In this document: piece by piece, positions 1 through 8,400 of the stretch | How the letters are laid out: each line of letters starts with the position of its first letter | How positions within the stretch are numbered: the stretch's first letter is position 1 | Made by a program: the position numbers and the translations under genes | IMG/VR virus record: IMGVR_UViG_3300046000_003971 | Coordinates: 1-28,208 of that record | Direction: 5' to 3' (one strand) | Source: a virus | Length of the DNA: 28,208 nucleotides | The notes under the pieces: model-generated | Told to the model about the DNA's origin: nothing | Database searches by the model: none | What the model saw: only the letters and a program-made list of their open reading frames with translations

Positions 1-2
1 TC

Positions 3-2798
3 TTCAATATCGAAGAGGATGCGTTTCTCGCCTATGACAATCCAGTTTCCGAGGATGAGCGATTCGCCTTCGAGAAACTCCGCTCGATGGTCGCAGGCGG
101 AATCATGACGGCGAACGAGGCGCGAATGCGCGAAGGACTTGAGCCAGTCGAAGATCCGATGGCCGACGCTCTTCTCGTGAACGGACAGCCTCTCGGCGGC
201 CCTGCTCCTGCCGCGCCTCTCGGAATGGCTTCGAGTGCGCCGGACGGCCTCACGGGGCCTCTAGATGCCTCAAACGAGATCGAGGAGCCTCCGATGCTTC
301 CGACACAGCCAGAGCAGAAGGACGCGCTCTCGGATTGCGTCTCGGAGAAGATCCCGAAACTGATCGCGGAAGGCTATCCGCAAGATCAGGCAGTCGCGAT
401 CGCGTACTCGATGTGCGCCGAAGGAAAGACGCTCGACGAGATCGAGACGAAGGCGATCGGCGACATCGACACTCGGCCTCCGCAGTCGGTAGCCGACAAT
501 GCTCGCCGCGCTCTTGAAGTTCGCGCTCGCAAGCCAGAGAGCGAGCGCGGAATGACGGCAGTCGGAATCGCTCGCGCTCGCGACTTGATGAATCGAGTTC
601 GTCTTTCTGAAGACACGATCCGCCGCATGGCCTCGTACTTCGAGCGTCACGAAGTCGACAAGCAAGGCTCCACTTGGGACGAGCAAGGTCGCGGATGGCA
701 GGCTTGGTACGGATGGGGCGGCGACGACGGCTTCGCTTGGGCCAAGCGGAAAATCGAGGAGTTCGATCGAGAACGCGAGCGCAACTCGGAGCGGAAGAAG
801 AAGTGCGCCTGCGGATGCGGATCGAAGAATGGCGGTGGCGATCCTCCGGCCACGCCATCGGAGCGCATCAGCGGAAGCGATCGCAACGAGGAAGGCTCCG
901 CGAGCGGATCGCGCGGCGGAATCGAGATCAGCGAAGCCACAGAGAAGGCTCTGCGATCGAAGGTCGACGAGCACAACGAGAAGCACGGAGACGAGAAGGG
1001 GAAGCGCGTCGATCTCGGAATGCTGAAGGCCGTCTATCGACGCGGCGCAGGCGCGTTCTCGACGAGCCATCGCACCGGAGTCGGTCGCGAGCAATGGGCC
1101 ATCGCGCGAGTGAATGCGTTCCTCACGCTCGTTCGTCGTGGCAAGCCAGAGGATGCGGACTACACGACCGACTACGATCTTCTTCCTGACGGCCATCCAA
1201 AGAAGAGCGATGCGAAGAAATCTGCCTGCGGTTGCGGATGCGACAGTGATCCATTCGAAGGCCTCTCGATCGACGACGCTTGGACGAAGGCACTCGAAGA
1301 CATCGCGGAAGAGATCGACTGCATCGAAGGAAAGAACTGCGGTGTCGGCTCTGAAGGATTCGAGGAAGGCAACACTTGCGGAGGATCGAGCGGCGGCGGC
1401 GGATCGAGCGAATCGTCTTCTGCTCCGAAGGAATCGAAGCCTTCGAGCGACAAGCCAAAGGCTCCGAAGAAGCCTCGCTCGTCAAAGCCTGCGAAGGGAT
1501 CTCCTCCGGCAGAAGGCATGGCAAAGCCGCAGTCGCACTCGGTGGAACTCCCTGCGAAGCCTTCGCGGATCACGATCGATGTCGCGGAGAATGCGTTCCG
1601 CGCGATGGGCTACCAGATGACAGCATGGAAGCCATCGGCGACTGGAACGACGGTCACGCTGAAGGACGACTCCGGCAAGGAATCGAAACTACCGATCTCT
1701 GATGCGGTGAATCTCATCTATGCGAATTCGAGCGATCCGAAGGCAAACGCTGCTCCGGCGATGAAGCCAAAGAAGTCTCTTCTTTCTGATCTCTGGACGA
1801 AGATGATCGAGGCCGACGATATCGAGCCTCCGCACGTTCTCACGAAGGATCTCGGCAAGGACGCGCTCAAGGAATTCGACAAGATCACGAAGCGCGAGGA
1901 TGAACTCGGAAAGAGTGTCGGTCGCATCTTTGATCGACAAGTCAAGGCCGTCCTCGAACGCATCGCGAAGCAGGACGCGCCAACGCAGGAACTCGCCGCA
2001 GAAGTGCAGTCTCTTCTCGAATCGAAGAAGTGGCGCAAGGACATCGTCGACGCGCTTCGACCATATCTCGAAGACTCGCTCGCCGCAGGAATCATCCTCG
2101 GGAAGACGACGCTTGAGAAGATGAAGGCTCTTCCGGTGAACTTCGACAAGCACGGCGAAGATCTCAAGGCATACGCTCGAACCGAGTCGATCCGTCTCGC
2201 AAATCGTGCGGCAGACTCGACGAACCGATGGACGGCAGTCAAGTTCTCGAAGGTCATCGGCGACGGAGTTGCGAACGGCGAGACGATTCCAGAGATCGCG
2301 GAGCGAGTGAAGACTTGGGCCGTGAAGGACGGAGACGCTGAACGTGCGACGACTCGCCGCGCTCTGACGATCGCTCGAACCGAAGCGCAACGCGCGAGCC
2401 GACGCGCTGAAGTCGAAGCGTGGAAGGCATCCGGAGTCGTGAGCGGGAAGACGTGGCTTCTCGCGCCTGATCCGTGCGAGTTCTGCGAGGCCGCGAGTGA
2501 TGCGTTCTCGAAGAACGCAGTCGGCCTCGAAGAGTCGTTCTACGGTGAAGGCTCCGAGATCATCGGCAAGGACGGAGGAATCATGGTCGCCGATTATGAA
2601 GCGATCGACGGTCCTCCTTTGCATCCGAACTGCCGCTGCGCTCTACAGCCTCGGCTCGATGACGAGTTCGAAGCAGAAATGCAGCAAGCAGAGCGCGAAC
2701 TCGCTGAAGCGGAAGCAGAGAATCTCCGCCAGATCATCGCGGAGAATGCAGAAGAAATTGCAGCGATTGACGCGCAAGTCGAAAGGATCATGCGATGA
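3..2798 (+). CDS. Portal / head-morphogenesis fusion protein, 3' part
   Basis: The frame is open from base 3, so the gene starts upstream; the first ATG in the window (87) is internal. Residues are counted from that ATG. The first 50 or so resemble the end of an HK97-type portal (GGIMTANEARMREGLEPVED, then LLVNGQPLGG). Blocks common in phage head proteins follow: a cysteine-flanked helical block with EGYPQDQAVAIAYSMC (82-115), a block with RMASYFERHEVDKQGSTWDE (about 133-222), a block with YRRGAGAFSTSHR (about 286-370), and a short GKNCGVGSEGF motif (415-425). Two CxCxC clusters (240-244, 381-385) mark linkers. The C-terminal 300 residues look like an SPP1 gp7/Mu F head-morphogenesis domain, with ARTEAQRASRRAE, CEFC and HPNCRC. 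Low-complexity S/K/P linkers separate the modules. The stop overlaps the protease start. Fusion order is seen; functions come from family resemblance. Confidence 0.85.
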   Translation, partial: FNIEEDAFLAYDNPVSEDERFAFEKLRSMVAGGIMTANEARMREGLEPVEDPMADALLVNGQPLGGPAPAAPLGMASSAPDGLTGPLDASNEIEEPPMLPTQPEQKDALSDCVSEKIPKLIAEGYPQDQAVAIAYSMCAEGKTLDEIETKAIGDIDTRPPQSVADNARRALEVRARKPESERGMTAVGIARARDLMNRVRLSEDTIRRMASYFERHEVDKQGSTWDEQGRGWQAWYGWGGDDGFAWAKRKIEEFDRERERNSERKKKCACGCGSKNGGGDPPATPSERISGSDRNEEGSASGSRGGIEISEATEKALRSKVDEHNEKHGDEKGKRVDLGMLKAVYRRGAGAFSTSHRTGVGREQWAIARVNAFLTLVRRGKPEDADYTTDYDLLPDGHPKKSDAKKSACGCGCDSDPFEGLSIDDAWTKALEDIAEEIDCIEGKNCGVGSEGFEEGNTCGGSSGGGGSSESSSAPKESKPSSDKPKAPKKPRSSKPAKGSPPAEGMAKPQSHSVELPAKPSRITIDVAENAFRAMGYQMTAWKPSATGTTVTLKDDSGKESKLPISDAVNLIYANSSDPKANAAPAMKPKKSLLSDLWTKMIEADDIEPPHVLTKDLGKDALKEFDKITKREDELGKSVGRIFDRQVKAVLERIAKQDAPTQELAAEVQSLLESKKWRKDIVDALRPYLEDSLAAGIILGKTTLEKMKALPVNFDKHGEDLKAYARTESIRLANRAADSTNRWTAVKFSKVIGDGVANGETIPEIAERVKTWAVKDGDAERATTRRALTIARTEAQRASRRAEVEAWKASGVVSGKTWLLAPDPCEFCEAASDAFSKNAVGLEESFYGEGSEIIGKDGGIMVADYEAIDGPPLHPNCRCALQPRLDDEFEAEMQQAERELAEAEAENLRQIIAENAEEIAAIDAQVERIMR

Positions 2799-3463
2799 AC
2801 GATCTCAAGCGGAAGGCACTTGGCGCGGAACTCACTTCGACGGCGAAGGGATTTACCGCAATCATCACGGCAGAGACGCTCGATCGCGACGGCGAGGTTC
2901 TGATTCCTGCGGGAATGAACTCGAAGGAGTTCGAGCAGAATCCGACGCTCTTCTGGAATCACGACTACGCCGAGCCAGTCGGAACGACGGTCGGACTCAA
3001 GCGTCGAGAGCGCGACATCGTCGGCGACTTCGTCTTCGCGAAGCGGCCTGACGGATACTCTGGCGACTTCTTTCCAGAGGTCGCCGCCGCTCTCGTCGGT
3101 CAAGGCATCGTTCGCGCAGTCTCGGTCGGATATGTGCCGGAGGCCGGAGGAGTGCGCCGCGCGACGGACATCGACAAGAAGAAATACGGCGAGGATGTGA
3201 AGACGATCTACTCGCGGTGGAAGTTGCTCGAAGTCTCGCTCGCTCCATTGCAGGCGAATCCAGAAGCACTCATCACGGCGGTGAAGAAAGGCATTTGCTC
3301 GCCTGCTTCCGCGCGGAAATGGTTTGGAATCGAGCCTCCGAAGCGCACGGTCGTTTCTATTTCGATTCCGGCGCACTCATCTACAAAGGCGGCGCGGTCG
3401 ATCATGCTTTCTGAAACCGTAGAGCGCGAAATTGCTCGCGCTCGCGGTCGACTCTGGCTCTGA
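2795..3463 (+). CDS. Prohead protease, HK97 family (peptidase U35-like)
   Basis: A 222-residue serine protease that would cleave the capsid protein scaffold region, and possibly the upstream fusion protein, during prohead maturation. The family pattern is clear: a beta-rich start with ITAETLDRDGEVLIPAGMNS, a WNHD motif giving the likely catalytic histidine (H56), RAVSVGY giving the likely nucleophile (S110), and LLEVSLAP giving the third acidic residue (E146). Order and spacing match HK97 gp4. The start overlaps the stop of the head fusion gene (ATGA), and the major capsid gene follows after an 87-base gap, the usual gene order. Confidence 0.95.
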   Translation: MNDLKRKALGAELTSTAKGFTAIITAETLDRDGEVLIPAGMNSKEFEQNPTLFWNHDYAEPVGTTVGLKRRERDIVGDFVFAKRPDGYSGDFFPEVAAALVGQGIVRAVSVGYVPEAGGVRRATDIDKKKYGEDVKTIYSRWKLLEVSLAPLQANPEALITAVKKGICSPASARKWFGIEPPKRTVVSISIPAHSSTKAARSIMLSETVEREIARARGRLWL

Positions 3464-3550
3464 CGTTCGGCAACGCTCACGGCACTTCGCTTGAAACGCG
3501 GCCTCGCTCGGAAGAGAAGAGTTGTTTCTTTGAATTCGAAAGGTACAGAC

Positions 3551-4915
3551 ATGAAGACGATGAATCTCGATCAGTTCAAGAACGCGCTTGAGAAGGCCGC
3601 TCGCATCAAGGGTGCTGACGGCGTGGCAATGCAAAAGAAACTCATCCTCGAAGGCTACATGATCACCGATGCCGAAGGCATGGCGGTTGATCCAGAGATG
3701 CTCGATGTGACCATCGCCGCCGCTGCTCCGGAGACTGACGCGATGAGCGATCAGGAGAAGGAACAGATCTCGAAGTCGATCCGTCGCGAAGTCGCTTCGC
3801 GTCTTGATGCGATGCCGCGCGGCCTCTCGGCAGTCGCCAACGTCGACGACAAGCCATGGGAACGCGCTCGCGTGTACAGCGCAGGCCGCAAGGCTTTCTC
3901 CTCGAAGGAGATGGCTTGGAAGTTCGGCACGTGGTGTCTCGCAACTCTCGGCCACAAGAAGTCGGTCGAGAATTGCAAGAACTTCGGTATCGCGATCAAG
4001 GCTCATACCGAAGGCGTGAACTCGCAAGGTGGCTTCCTCGTTCCTGACGAGATGGCCGCTGAACTCGTCACGCTTCGCGAGCAGTACGGTGTCTTCCGTC
4101 GCAACGCGAAGATCTACCGCATGACCTCGGACACGCTCCGCATCCCTCGCAAGAATACGGGCCTCACGGCGTTCTGGGTCGGCGAAGCGATCGCCGCGAC
4201 CGAGTCGACGATGGGCTTCGACAACGTGCAACTCGTCGCGAAGAAGTTGACCGCGCTGACGACCGTCTCGAATGAACTCCTCGAAGACTCGATCATCGAC
4301 CTCGCGAGCGATGTCGCGAATGAAATCGCGTACCAGTTCGCCTTCAAGGAAGACGACGCAGGCTTCAACGGCGACGGCACGTCGACATACGGCGGCGTGG
4401 TCGGCCTCGCAACTGCGCTCTCGAACGCGACCTATCAAGTCAGCGACTCCGGCGCGGCGACGAACTATTCAAACATCACGTCGGCTCAAGTTTCGACGGC
4501 GTTTGCATTGCTTCCTGCTTGGGCGTTCCAACGAAACAACGTGAAGATCTTCTGCAACAAGTCGACCTATCACGCGGTATTCGAGCGTCTCGCGTTTGCC
4601 GCAGGTGGCACGACCGCGAGCGAAATCGTGAATGGCATTGCGACTCCGAAGTTCTTCGGAACTCCAGTCGAATTCACCCAAGTCATTCCGTACACGCCAA
4701 CGACTGGCGATTCGGTCGTTGCCTACATCGGCGACCTCTCGCAAGCCTGCTACCTCGGCGATCGCCGCGCGACCTCGATCGCGTTCAGCGATTCGGCTCT
4801 CAACGCCTTCGAACAAGACGAGCGCGTCGTTCGTGGAACCGAGCGCGTCGACATCGTGTGCGCGAACGTCGGATCGTCGTCCGCAACTGGTGGCATCATC
4901 AAGTTCACCTTCTGA
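3551..4915 (+). CDS. Major capsid protein, HK97 fold
   Basis: A 454-residue capsid subunit. The first 110 or so residues are charged and helical, like the cleaved delta (scaffold) domain of HK97 gp5. The shell domain is announced by EGVNSQGGFLVPDE (about 155-166) and continues with TLRIPRKNTGLTAFWVGE, LTALTTVSNELLEDS and FNGDGTSTYGGVVGL, all typical of this fold. A longer reading from a TTG at 3491 exists. I prefer the ATG at 3551 because AAAGG lies 7 bases upstream and the residues before it (RKRR...) look non-coding. It lies directly downstream of the protease. Confidence 0.96.
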   Translation: MKTMNLDQFKNALEKAARIKGADGVAMQKKLILEGYMITDAEGMAVDPEMLDVTIAAAAPETDAMSDQEKEQISKSIRREVASRLDAMPRGLSAVANVDDKPWERARVYSAGRKAFSSKEMAWKFGTWCLATLGHKKSVENCKNFGIAIKAHTEGVNSQGGFLVPDEMAAELVTLREQYGVFRRNAKIYRMTSDTLRIPRKNTGLTAFWVGEAIAATESTMGFDNVQLVAKKLTALTTVSNELLEDSIIDLASDVANEIAYQFAFKEDDAGFNGDGTSTYGGVVGLATALSNATYQVSDSGAATNYSNITSAQVSTAFALLPAWAFQRNNVKIFCNKSTYHAVFERLAFAAGGTTASEIVNGIATPKFFGTPVEFTQVIPYTPTTGDSVVAYIGDLSQACYLGDRRATSIAFSDSALNAFEQDERVVRGTERVDIVCANVGSSSATGGIIKFTF

Positions 4916-4934
4916 TCCATAGGAGAAAGCACAC

Positions 4935-5372
4935 ATGAAAGCGAATTACAAGATCATTACCGTCGCAGGCGCGGCGACTGCCGCAGGCCTCTTGACCGCA
5001 GAATTCGACACGCTCGGATTCTCATACGCATCGATTGCCTTCGTCGACGGAACCTCTCCGACTACTCACGGCCTTTCGACCGTTCTCACGAATCAGTACA
5101 TTCAACACAGCGACACGGCAGGCTCCGGCCACGCTGCGATTTCTGGCTTCGTTCCTGGAACGGACTGGACTCCATCGAGCGCGGCAGTTGCGACCAACGT
5201 CGCGAAGGTCGTCTACAACGTCGACCTCCGAGGCCGCAAGCGATACCTGAAGGTTCAGGCATCGGCAGGCGGCGCGATGACGACGGGCGCACTCGTTTGC
5301 ACTCTCACGAATCCTGCAGATGGTCGCGTGACCGCTGCGGAAATCGGCGCAGGCGCAGTCGTTGCAAGTTGA
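4935..5372 (+). CDS. Capsid-associated small protein, paralogue 1 (possible decoration protein)
   Basis: A 145-residue Ala/Thr/Ser-rich, beta-type protein with no membrane segment. It starts 19 bases after the capsid gene with a good AGGAG site. It shares a motif near residue 98 (VYNVDLRGRKRYLKV) and its general layout with the next gene (VWDVNLAGRKRYLKA), so the two are paralogues. Genes directly after the capsid gene often encode capsid decoration or stabilising proteins, which is the basis for the suggested role; no catalytic motif is visible. A GC-rich hairpin follows the stop. Confidence 0.8.
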   Translation: MKANYKIITVAGAATAAGLLTAEFDTLGFSYASIAFVDGTSPTTHGLSTVLTNQYIQHSDTAGSGHAAISGFVPGTDWTPSSAAVATNVAKVVYNVDLRGRKRYLKVQASAGGAMTTGALVCTLTNPADGRVTAAEIGAGAVVAS

Positions 5373-5392
5373 TCGATGAACCGCTGATCCAT

Positions 5393-5418
5393 GAGAGGGG
5401 AGGGAAACCTCCCCTCTC
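5393..5418 (+). terminator. Perfect hairpin with GAAA loop between the capsid-associated genes
   Basis: An 11-bp perfect stem (GAGAGGGGAGG with CCTCCCCTCTC) closes a GAAA tetraloop and is followed by TCTTT. The stem is very stable but the T-tract is weak, so it could be a partial terminator, an mRNA-stabilising 3' end or a processing site. The Shine-Dalgarno GGAGG of the next gene lies 5 bases beyond it. Confidence 0.65.
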
Positions 5419-5432
5419 TCTTTGGAGGACAG

Positions 5433-5846
5433 ATGAAAAACTCTCAAAATATGCGCTCGGTCGTTCTTTCTGAGGCGAGCGCATCGACACTCACGGCATC
5501 AGTCGACACGCAAGGCTTCCGCTTTGCGCGTATCGCCTTTTCATCCTCATCGACTGGCGCACCGACGACGAACTGCAAACTTGAGCAGTCAGACGACAAT
5601 TCGACTTGGGAAGCGATTCGAGGCATCGTTCTCGCAACTGACTACACGCTCGCAACGACGACAAATCTCACGACTCGTCCGAAGGTCGTTTGGGATGTGA
5701 ATCTCGCAGGTCGAAAGCGATATCTCAAGGCCACGATCGAACACGCGACCTCTGGCCGAGGTCAACTCAACGCGATGCTTCTTGATCCGATCGACGGAAT
5801 CACGACCGTCGCTGAGACTGGCGCAGCGAACTACGTCATCTCCTGA
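5433..5846 (+). CDS. Capsid-associated small protein, paralogue 2 (possible decoration protein)
   Basis: A 137-residue beta-type protein related to its upstream neighbour through the GRKRYLK motif and the closing pattern (DPIDGITTVAETGAANYV here, NPADGRVTAAEIGAGAVV there). It contains STGAPTTNCKLEQSDDNSTW, a pattern I associate with phage structural proteins. The start at 5433 is chosen over an ATG at 5391 because GGAGG lies 5 bases upstream and the earlier ATG sits at the edge of the hairpin. Role in the capsid is inferred from position and duplication only. Confidence 0.8.
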   Translation: MKNSQNMRSVVLSEASASTLTASVDTQGFRFARIAFSSSSTGAPTTNCKLEQSDDNSTWEAIRGIVLATDYTLATTTNLTTRPKVVWDVNLAGRKRYLKATIEHATSGRGQLNAMLLDPIDGITTVAETGAANYVIS

Positions 5847-5869
5847 ACGAGCCTCTTTCTTTTTCCGGT

Positions 5870-5894
5870 GGGGAGGCGGCAAATCCGCCTCCCC
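5870..5894 (+). terminator. Perfect GC-rich hairpin after the capsid block
   Basis: A 10-bp stem (GGGGAGGCGG with CCGCCTCCCC) closes a CAAAT loop, followed by TCTATCATT. It has the same architecture and location after a gene as the hairpin at 5393 but a different stem and loop. It probably marks the end of the highly expressed capsid transcripts; without a long T-run it may act only partially. Confidence 0.65.
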
Positions 5895-5929
5895 TCTATC
5901 ATTCCAGAGCCTCACGGCAAGGAGACATC

Positions 5930-6979
5930 ATGGAAGAACTGAAGGACGGAGCCGACATCGGCTCGGGCTTGACGCAGATCCGCACAGAGGACGCGATTCC
6001 TTGGCTTCGCTCGATCGCATCGCAACTCAAAGACGGAGCAGAACTCCGGCTCGAAGTTCCTGATCTAGATGGAGTCTTGAAAGCCTACAACGAAGGCGAG
6101 CCAGAGACGGAAAAGATGCTGATCGGCGATGGCGCGAAGTCGCTTTGGAATCGCGAGAAACTCTCGCGCGTTCTGAATCTCGCAGGCTTCGAGATCTCGC
6201 GCGGCAAGAATGGTTGGGCTTGGAACGAGACGAAGACGAAGATTTCCGTCGTCGCTCGCAAGTACTCGCGGCCTAGTCCGTCTTTCCCGATGAAGGACAT
6301 CCATTGCATCATGTCGCTTCCTCGCGTTTGTTGGACGGACACGCAAAATGAATTGCATCAAGCGTCGGCCAAACTAGGATTCAACGTCTCGCGATCAACC
6401 GGAGTTTTCTGGGGTCAATGCCTCGAACGCTTGATTGATACTTGCCTCACGATGGAAGGCATCAAGTACGTTCTGACGGTCGACTACGATTCGATCTTTG
6501 ACGCGGAAGACATTATTCGTCTCTGGCAAGTGATGGAGACGCGACCTGATGTCGACGCGCTCTGTCCGCTTCAGATCGGACGAGATAAAGATCTTCCGCT
6601 CTTCTCGATCAAGAACGACGACGGAACGCTTCTCAGGGAGATGACGGAAGATCGGCTCTACACGGACGCGCTCGAAATGAACACGGGACATTTCGGTCTT
6701 ACGCTGATTAGACTCGATTCGCTTCGAGATCTCGCTCGTCCTCTCTTCCTCGGCGTTCCGAACAAAGAAGGCACTTGGGGAGAAGGCCGCGTCGATGACG
6801 ATATCTTCTTCTGGAATCGTCTCCGCGAAGCAGGAAAGAAGATCTGCCTCTGTCCGCGAGTTCGCATCGGTCATCTTCAGAACGTCGTGACGTGGCCTGC
6901 GGAAGACTGCCGCGCGATCACGCAATATCTCTCGAAATACCATGAAGACGGGAGACCGATCGAATGCATGACCTTCTAA
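5930..6979 (+). CDS. GT-A glycosyltransferase with N-terminal methyltransferase-like segment
   Basis: A 349-residue protein, start supported by AAGGAG. Residues 1-110 resemble only the C-terminal half of a class I methyltransferase (LRLEVPDLDGVLKAY, later LWNREKLSRVLNLAGFE); no SAM-binding glycine motif is visible, so this part may be a remnant or a binding domain. Residues 120-320 look like a GT-A glycosyltransferase: IHCIMSLPR start, a DxD-type motif in VLTVDYDSIF (185-188), an acidic VDDDIFFWNRLREAG segment (288-302) and a late histidine in RIGHL. It would transfer a sugar from a nucleotide-sugar donor. Its place between capsid and connector genes suggests a virion protein as acceptor, which is inference. 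Confidence 0.85.
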   Translation: MEELKDGADIGSGLTQIRTEDAIPWLRSIASQLKDGAELRLEVPDLDGVLKAYNEGEPETEKMLIGDGAKSLWNREKLSRVLNLAGFEISRGKNGWAWNETKTKISVVARKYSRPSPSFPMKDIHCIMSLPRVCWTDTQNELHQASAKLGFNVSRSTGVFWGQCLERLIDTCLTMEGIKYVLTVDYDSIFDAEDIIRLWQVMETRPDVDALCPLQIGRDKDLPLFSIKNDDGTLLREMTEDRLYTDALEMNTGHFGLTLIRLDSLRDLARPLFLGVPNKEGTWGEGRVDDDIFFWNRLREAGKKICLCPRVRIGHLQNVVTWPAEDCRAITQYLSKYHEDGRPIECMTF

Positions 6980-7293
6980 TCGTTCTCCGAAATTGCGCGA
7001 TTCACGTCGACGGCGTAGGCCGACGAGATCTTCGAGCGGGAACGATCGTCAACGTCTCGCACGAAGCAGCGAAGACTCTCGTCTCAAAGGGATACGCAAG
7101 ACACGCGATCGAGCCTGCTCCGCTCTTTGTGGATTCGACTCGACTGAATCAAACGCCGAAGAAGAAGGCAAGGAGAGCCGATGGCAGTAGCAACGAACTC
7201 GCTCACGACACTAGTCAGCCTGAAGGCATATCTCGGCGTGACGACGACGACCGACGATGCGCTGATGGAGAGTCTGATCGATCGAGCGAGTGA
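6964..7293 (+). CDS. Small head-region protein of unknown function, overlapping the connector gene
   Basis: A 109-residue frame that starts 16 bases inside the end of the glycosyltransferase gene and overlaps the next gene by 113 bases. The first 50 residues are protein-like (HVDGVGRRDLRAGTIVNVS, then EAAKTLVSKGYARHA), a small beta domain of the kind found beside head-tail connectors. The part overlapping the next gene is highly charged and may be tolerated rather than selected. GGGAGA lies 11 bases upstream. Function unknown. Confidence 0.6.
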   Translation: MHDLLIVLRNCAIHVDGVGRRDLRAGTIVNVSHEAAKTLVSKGYARHAIEPAPLFVDSTRLNQTPKKKARRADGSSNELAHDTSQPEGISRRDDDDRRCADGESDRSSE

Positions 7294-7996
7294 CTTCATT
7301 CAACGATACTGCGCTCGAAACTTTGTCTCGCAGCGGTACTACGAGTGGCACGATACATACGGAGCCGATCGAGTCGCGCTGAAGCACAATCCAGTCGAGA
7401 ACGTGCGCTTCGTCGGAGTCGGCGGCGACAACGTGCTTTCGGTCGTCTCGAATCTCGCGAGCGATATCGTCTCGACGATCTCGGTGAATGGAGAGCACAT
7501 CCATCTTTTCCGCGTGGCTTCGAACGGGCAGGAGCATTCGACGACGCTCGCATTCGGAAGCCATGATTCGGTATCTGAAATGGCTACGGCGATTTCCGGA
7601 ACGACTGGATTCGCTGCGACGACGATCGTCAACACGAAGTCGCACTATCTGCGGAAACTCGCAGGAATCGACCTCAAGAAACAGACCGCGATCCTTGAGG
7701 CTCCAAACGATGCGCTGACCGACTACGCCGTCGACTACGATCGAGGCATCATCTACGGGCCGACGCTGCATCGGTATCGAGGATTCCTTGTCGACTATAC
7801 CGGCGGATATGCGACGATTCCGTACGATCTTCAACAGACGACGATCGAGATGGCATCGAGGCTCTTCAACTCGCGGAAGCGCGATCCGAGCCTTCAGAGC
7901 GAATCGCTCGGCGGATACTCGTACTCGCTTCGATCTGTGTCGGATCTCGACTCGTCGACGAAGTTGGTTCTCGATTCGTATCGGAGGCTCCGTTGA
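7181..7996 (+). CDS. Head-tail connector protein, HK97 gp6-like
   Basis: A 271-residue protein. The N-terminus (TLVSLKAYLGVTTTTDDALM, then SLIDRASDFIQRYCARNF) is the characteristic start of gp6-type connectors, which form a ring under the portal. The C-terminal part (VDYTGGYATIPYDLQQTTIE, then ASRLFNSRKRDPSLQSESLG) fits too. Between them is an unusually long insert, about residues 75-170, with a beta-rich sequence; simple family members are much shorter. The start is supported by AAGGAGAG 5 bases upstream. Confidence 0.85.
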   Translation: MAVATNSLTTLVSLKAYLGVTTTTDDALMESLIDRASDFIQRYCARNFVSQRYYEWHDTYGADRVALKHNPVENVRFVGVGGDNVLSVVSNLASDIVSTISVNGEHIHLFRVASNGQEHSTTLAFGSHDSVSEMATAISGTTGFAATTIVNTKSHYLRKLAGIDLKKQTAILEAPNDALTDYAVDYDRGIIYGPTLHRYRGFLVDYTGGYATIPYDLQQTTIEMASRLFNSRKRDPSLQSESLGGYSYSLRSVSDLDSSTKLVLDSYRRLR

Positions 7997-8400
7997 GCAT
8001 CGAGACGCTTGTGAATCAGTTCGGAATGACGCTGTACATTCGTCTTCCGGCGTACACGGTTGAATCAGACGGATCGATCTCTCGTCAGTATGGCCGCGTC
8101 TTTACGGCGACTGGATTCATTCAGCCTTCGTCGCAAAGCGAGCCAGTCATTCAAGGCCGATACGAAGGCCGAACTTCCGCGACGATCTACTTCGTCGGAG
8201 CACTCTCGATCGGAATCGACTACGAGATTCACGACTCGGAAAGTTTGACAACTCGGCAATGGCGCGTAACTGGCGTAGTCAATCCTGCGGAACTCGGTCA
8301 GACTGGCGCACGTGCTGCTCTCAATATGACGGTCGTCGATTGCGTCGAAGTTGAGCCGAACGCAGAACTCGGCGGCGCACAAGGACAGGTCGAAGAATGA
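7993..8400 (+). CDS. Putative head-closure / head-tail adaptor protein
   Basis: A 135-residue beta-rich protein using a TTG start inside the stop of the connector gene (TTGA), with GGAGG 6 bases upstream. Sequence features are those of stopper proteins: a compact beta barrel pattern (VFTATGFIQPSSQSEPVIQG, IGIDYEIHDSESLTTRQWRV). Its position between gp6-like and gp10-like genes is where head-closure proteins are encoded. The assignment rests mainly on position. Confidence 0.65.
   Translation: MSIETLVNQFGMTLYIRLPAYTVESDGSISRQYGRVFTATGFIQPSSQSEPVIQGRYEGRTSATIYFVGALSIGIDYEIHDSESLTTRQWRVTGVVNPAELGQTGARAALNMTVVDCVEVEPNAELGGAQGQVEE

Noticed and set aside
1689-2624. 311-codon minus-strand frame
   Set aside because: Antisense to the head-morphogenesis domain; composition is that of a shadow frame.
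3491-3550. TTG start giving a longer capsid protein
   Set aside because: The extra 20 residues are Arg-rich, and a better-placed AAAGG serves the ATG at 3551.
3377-4438. 353-codon minus-strand frame
   Set aside because: Antisense to the clearly identified major capsid gene; low stop density follows from codon bias.
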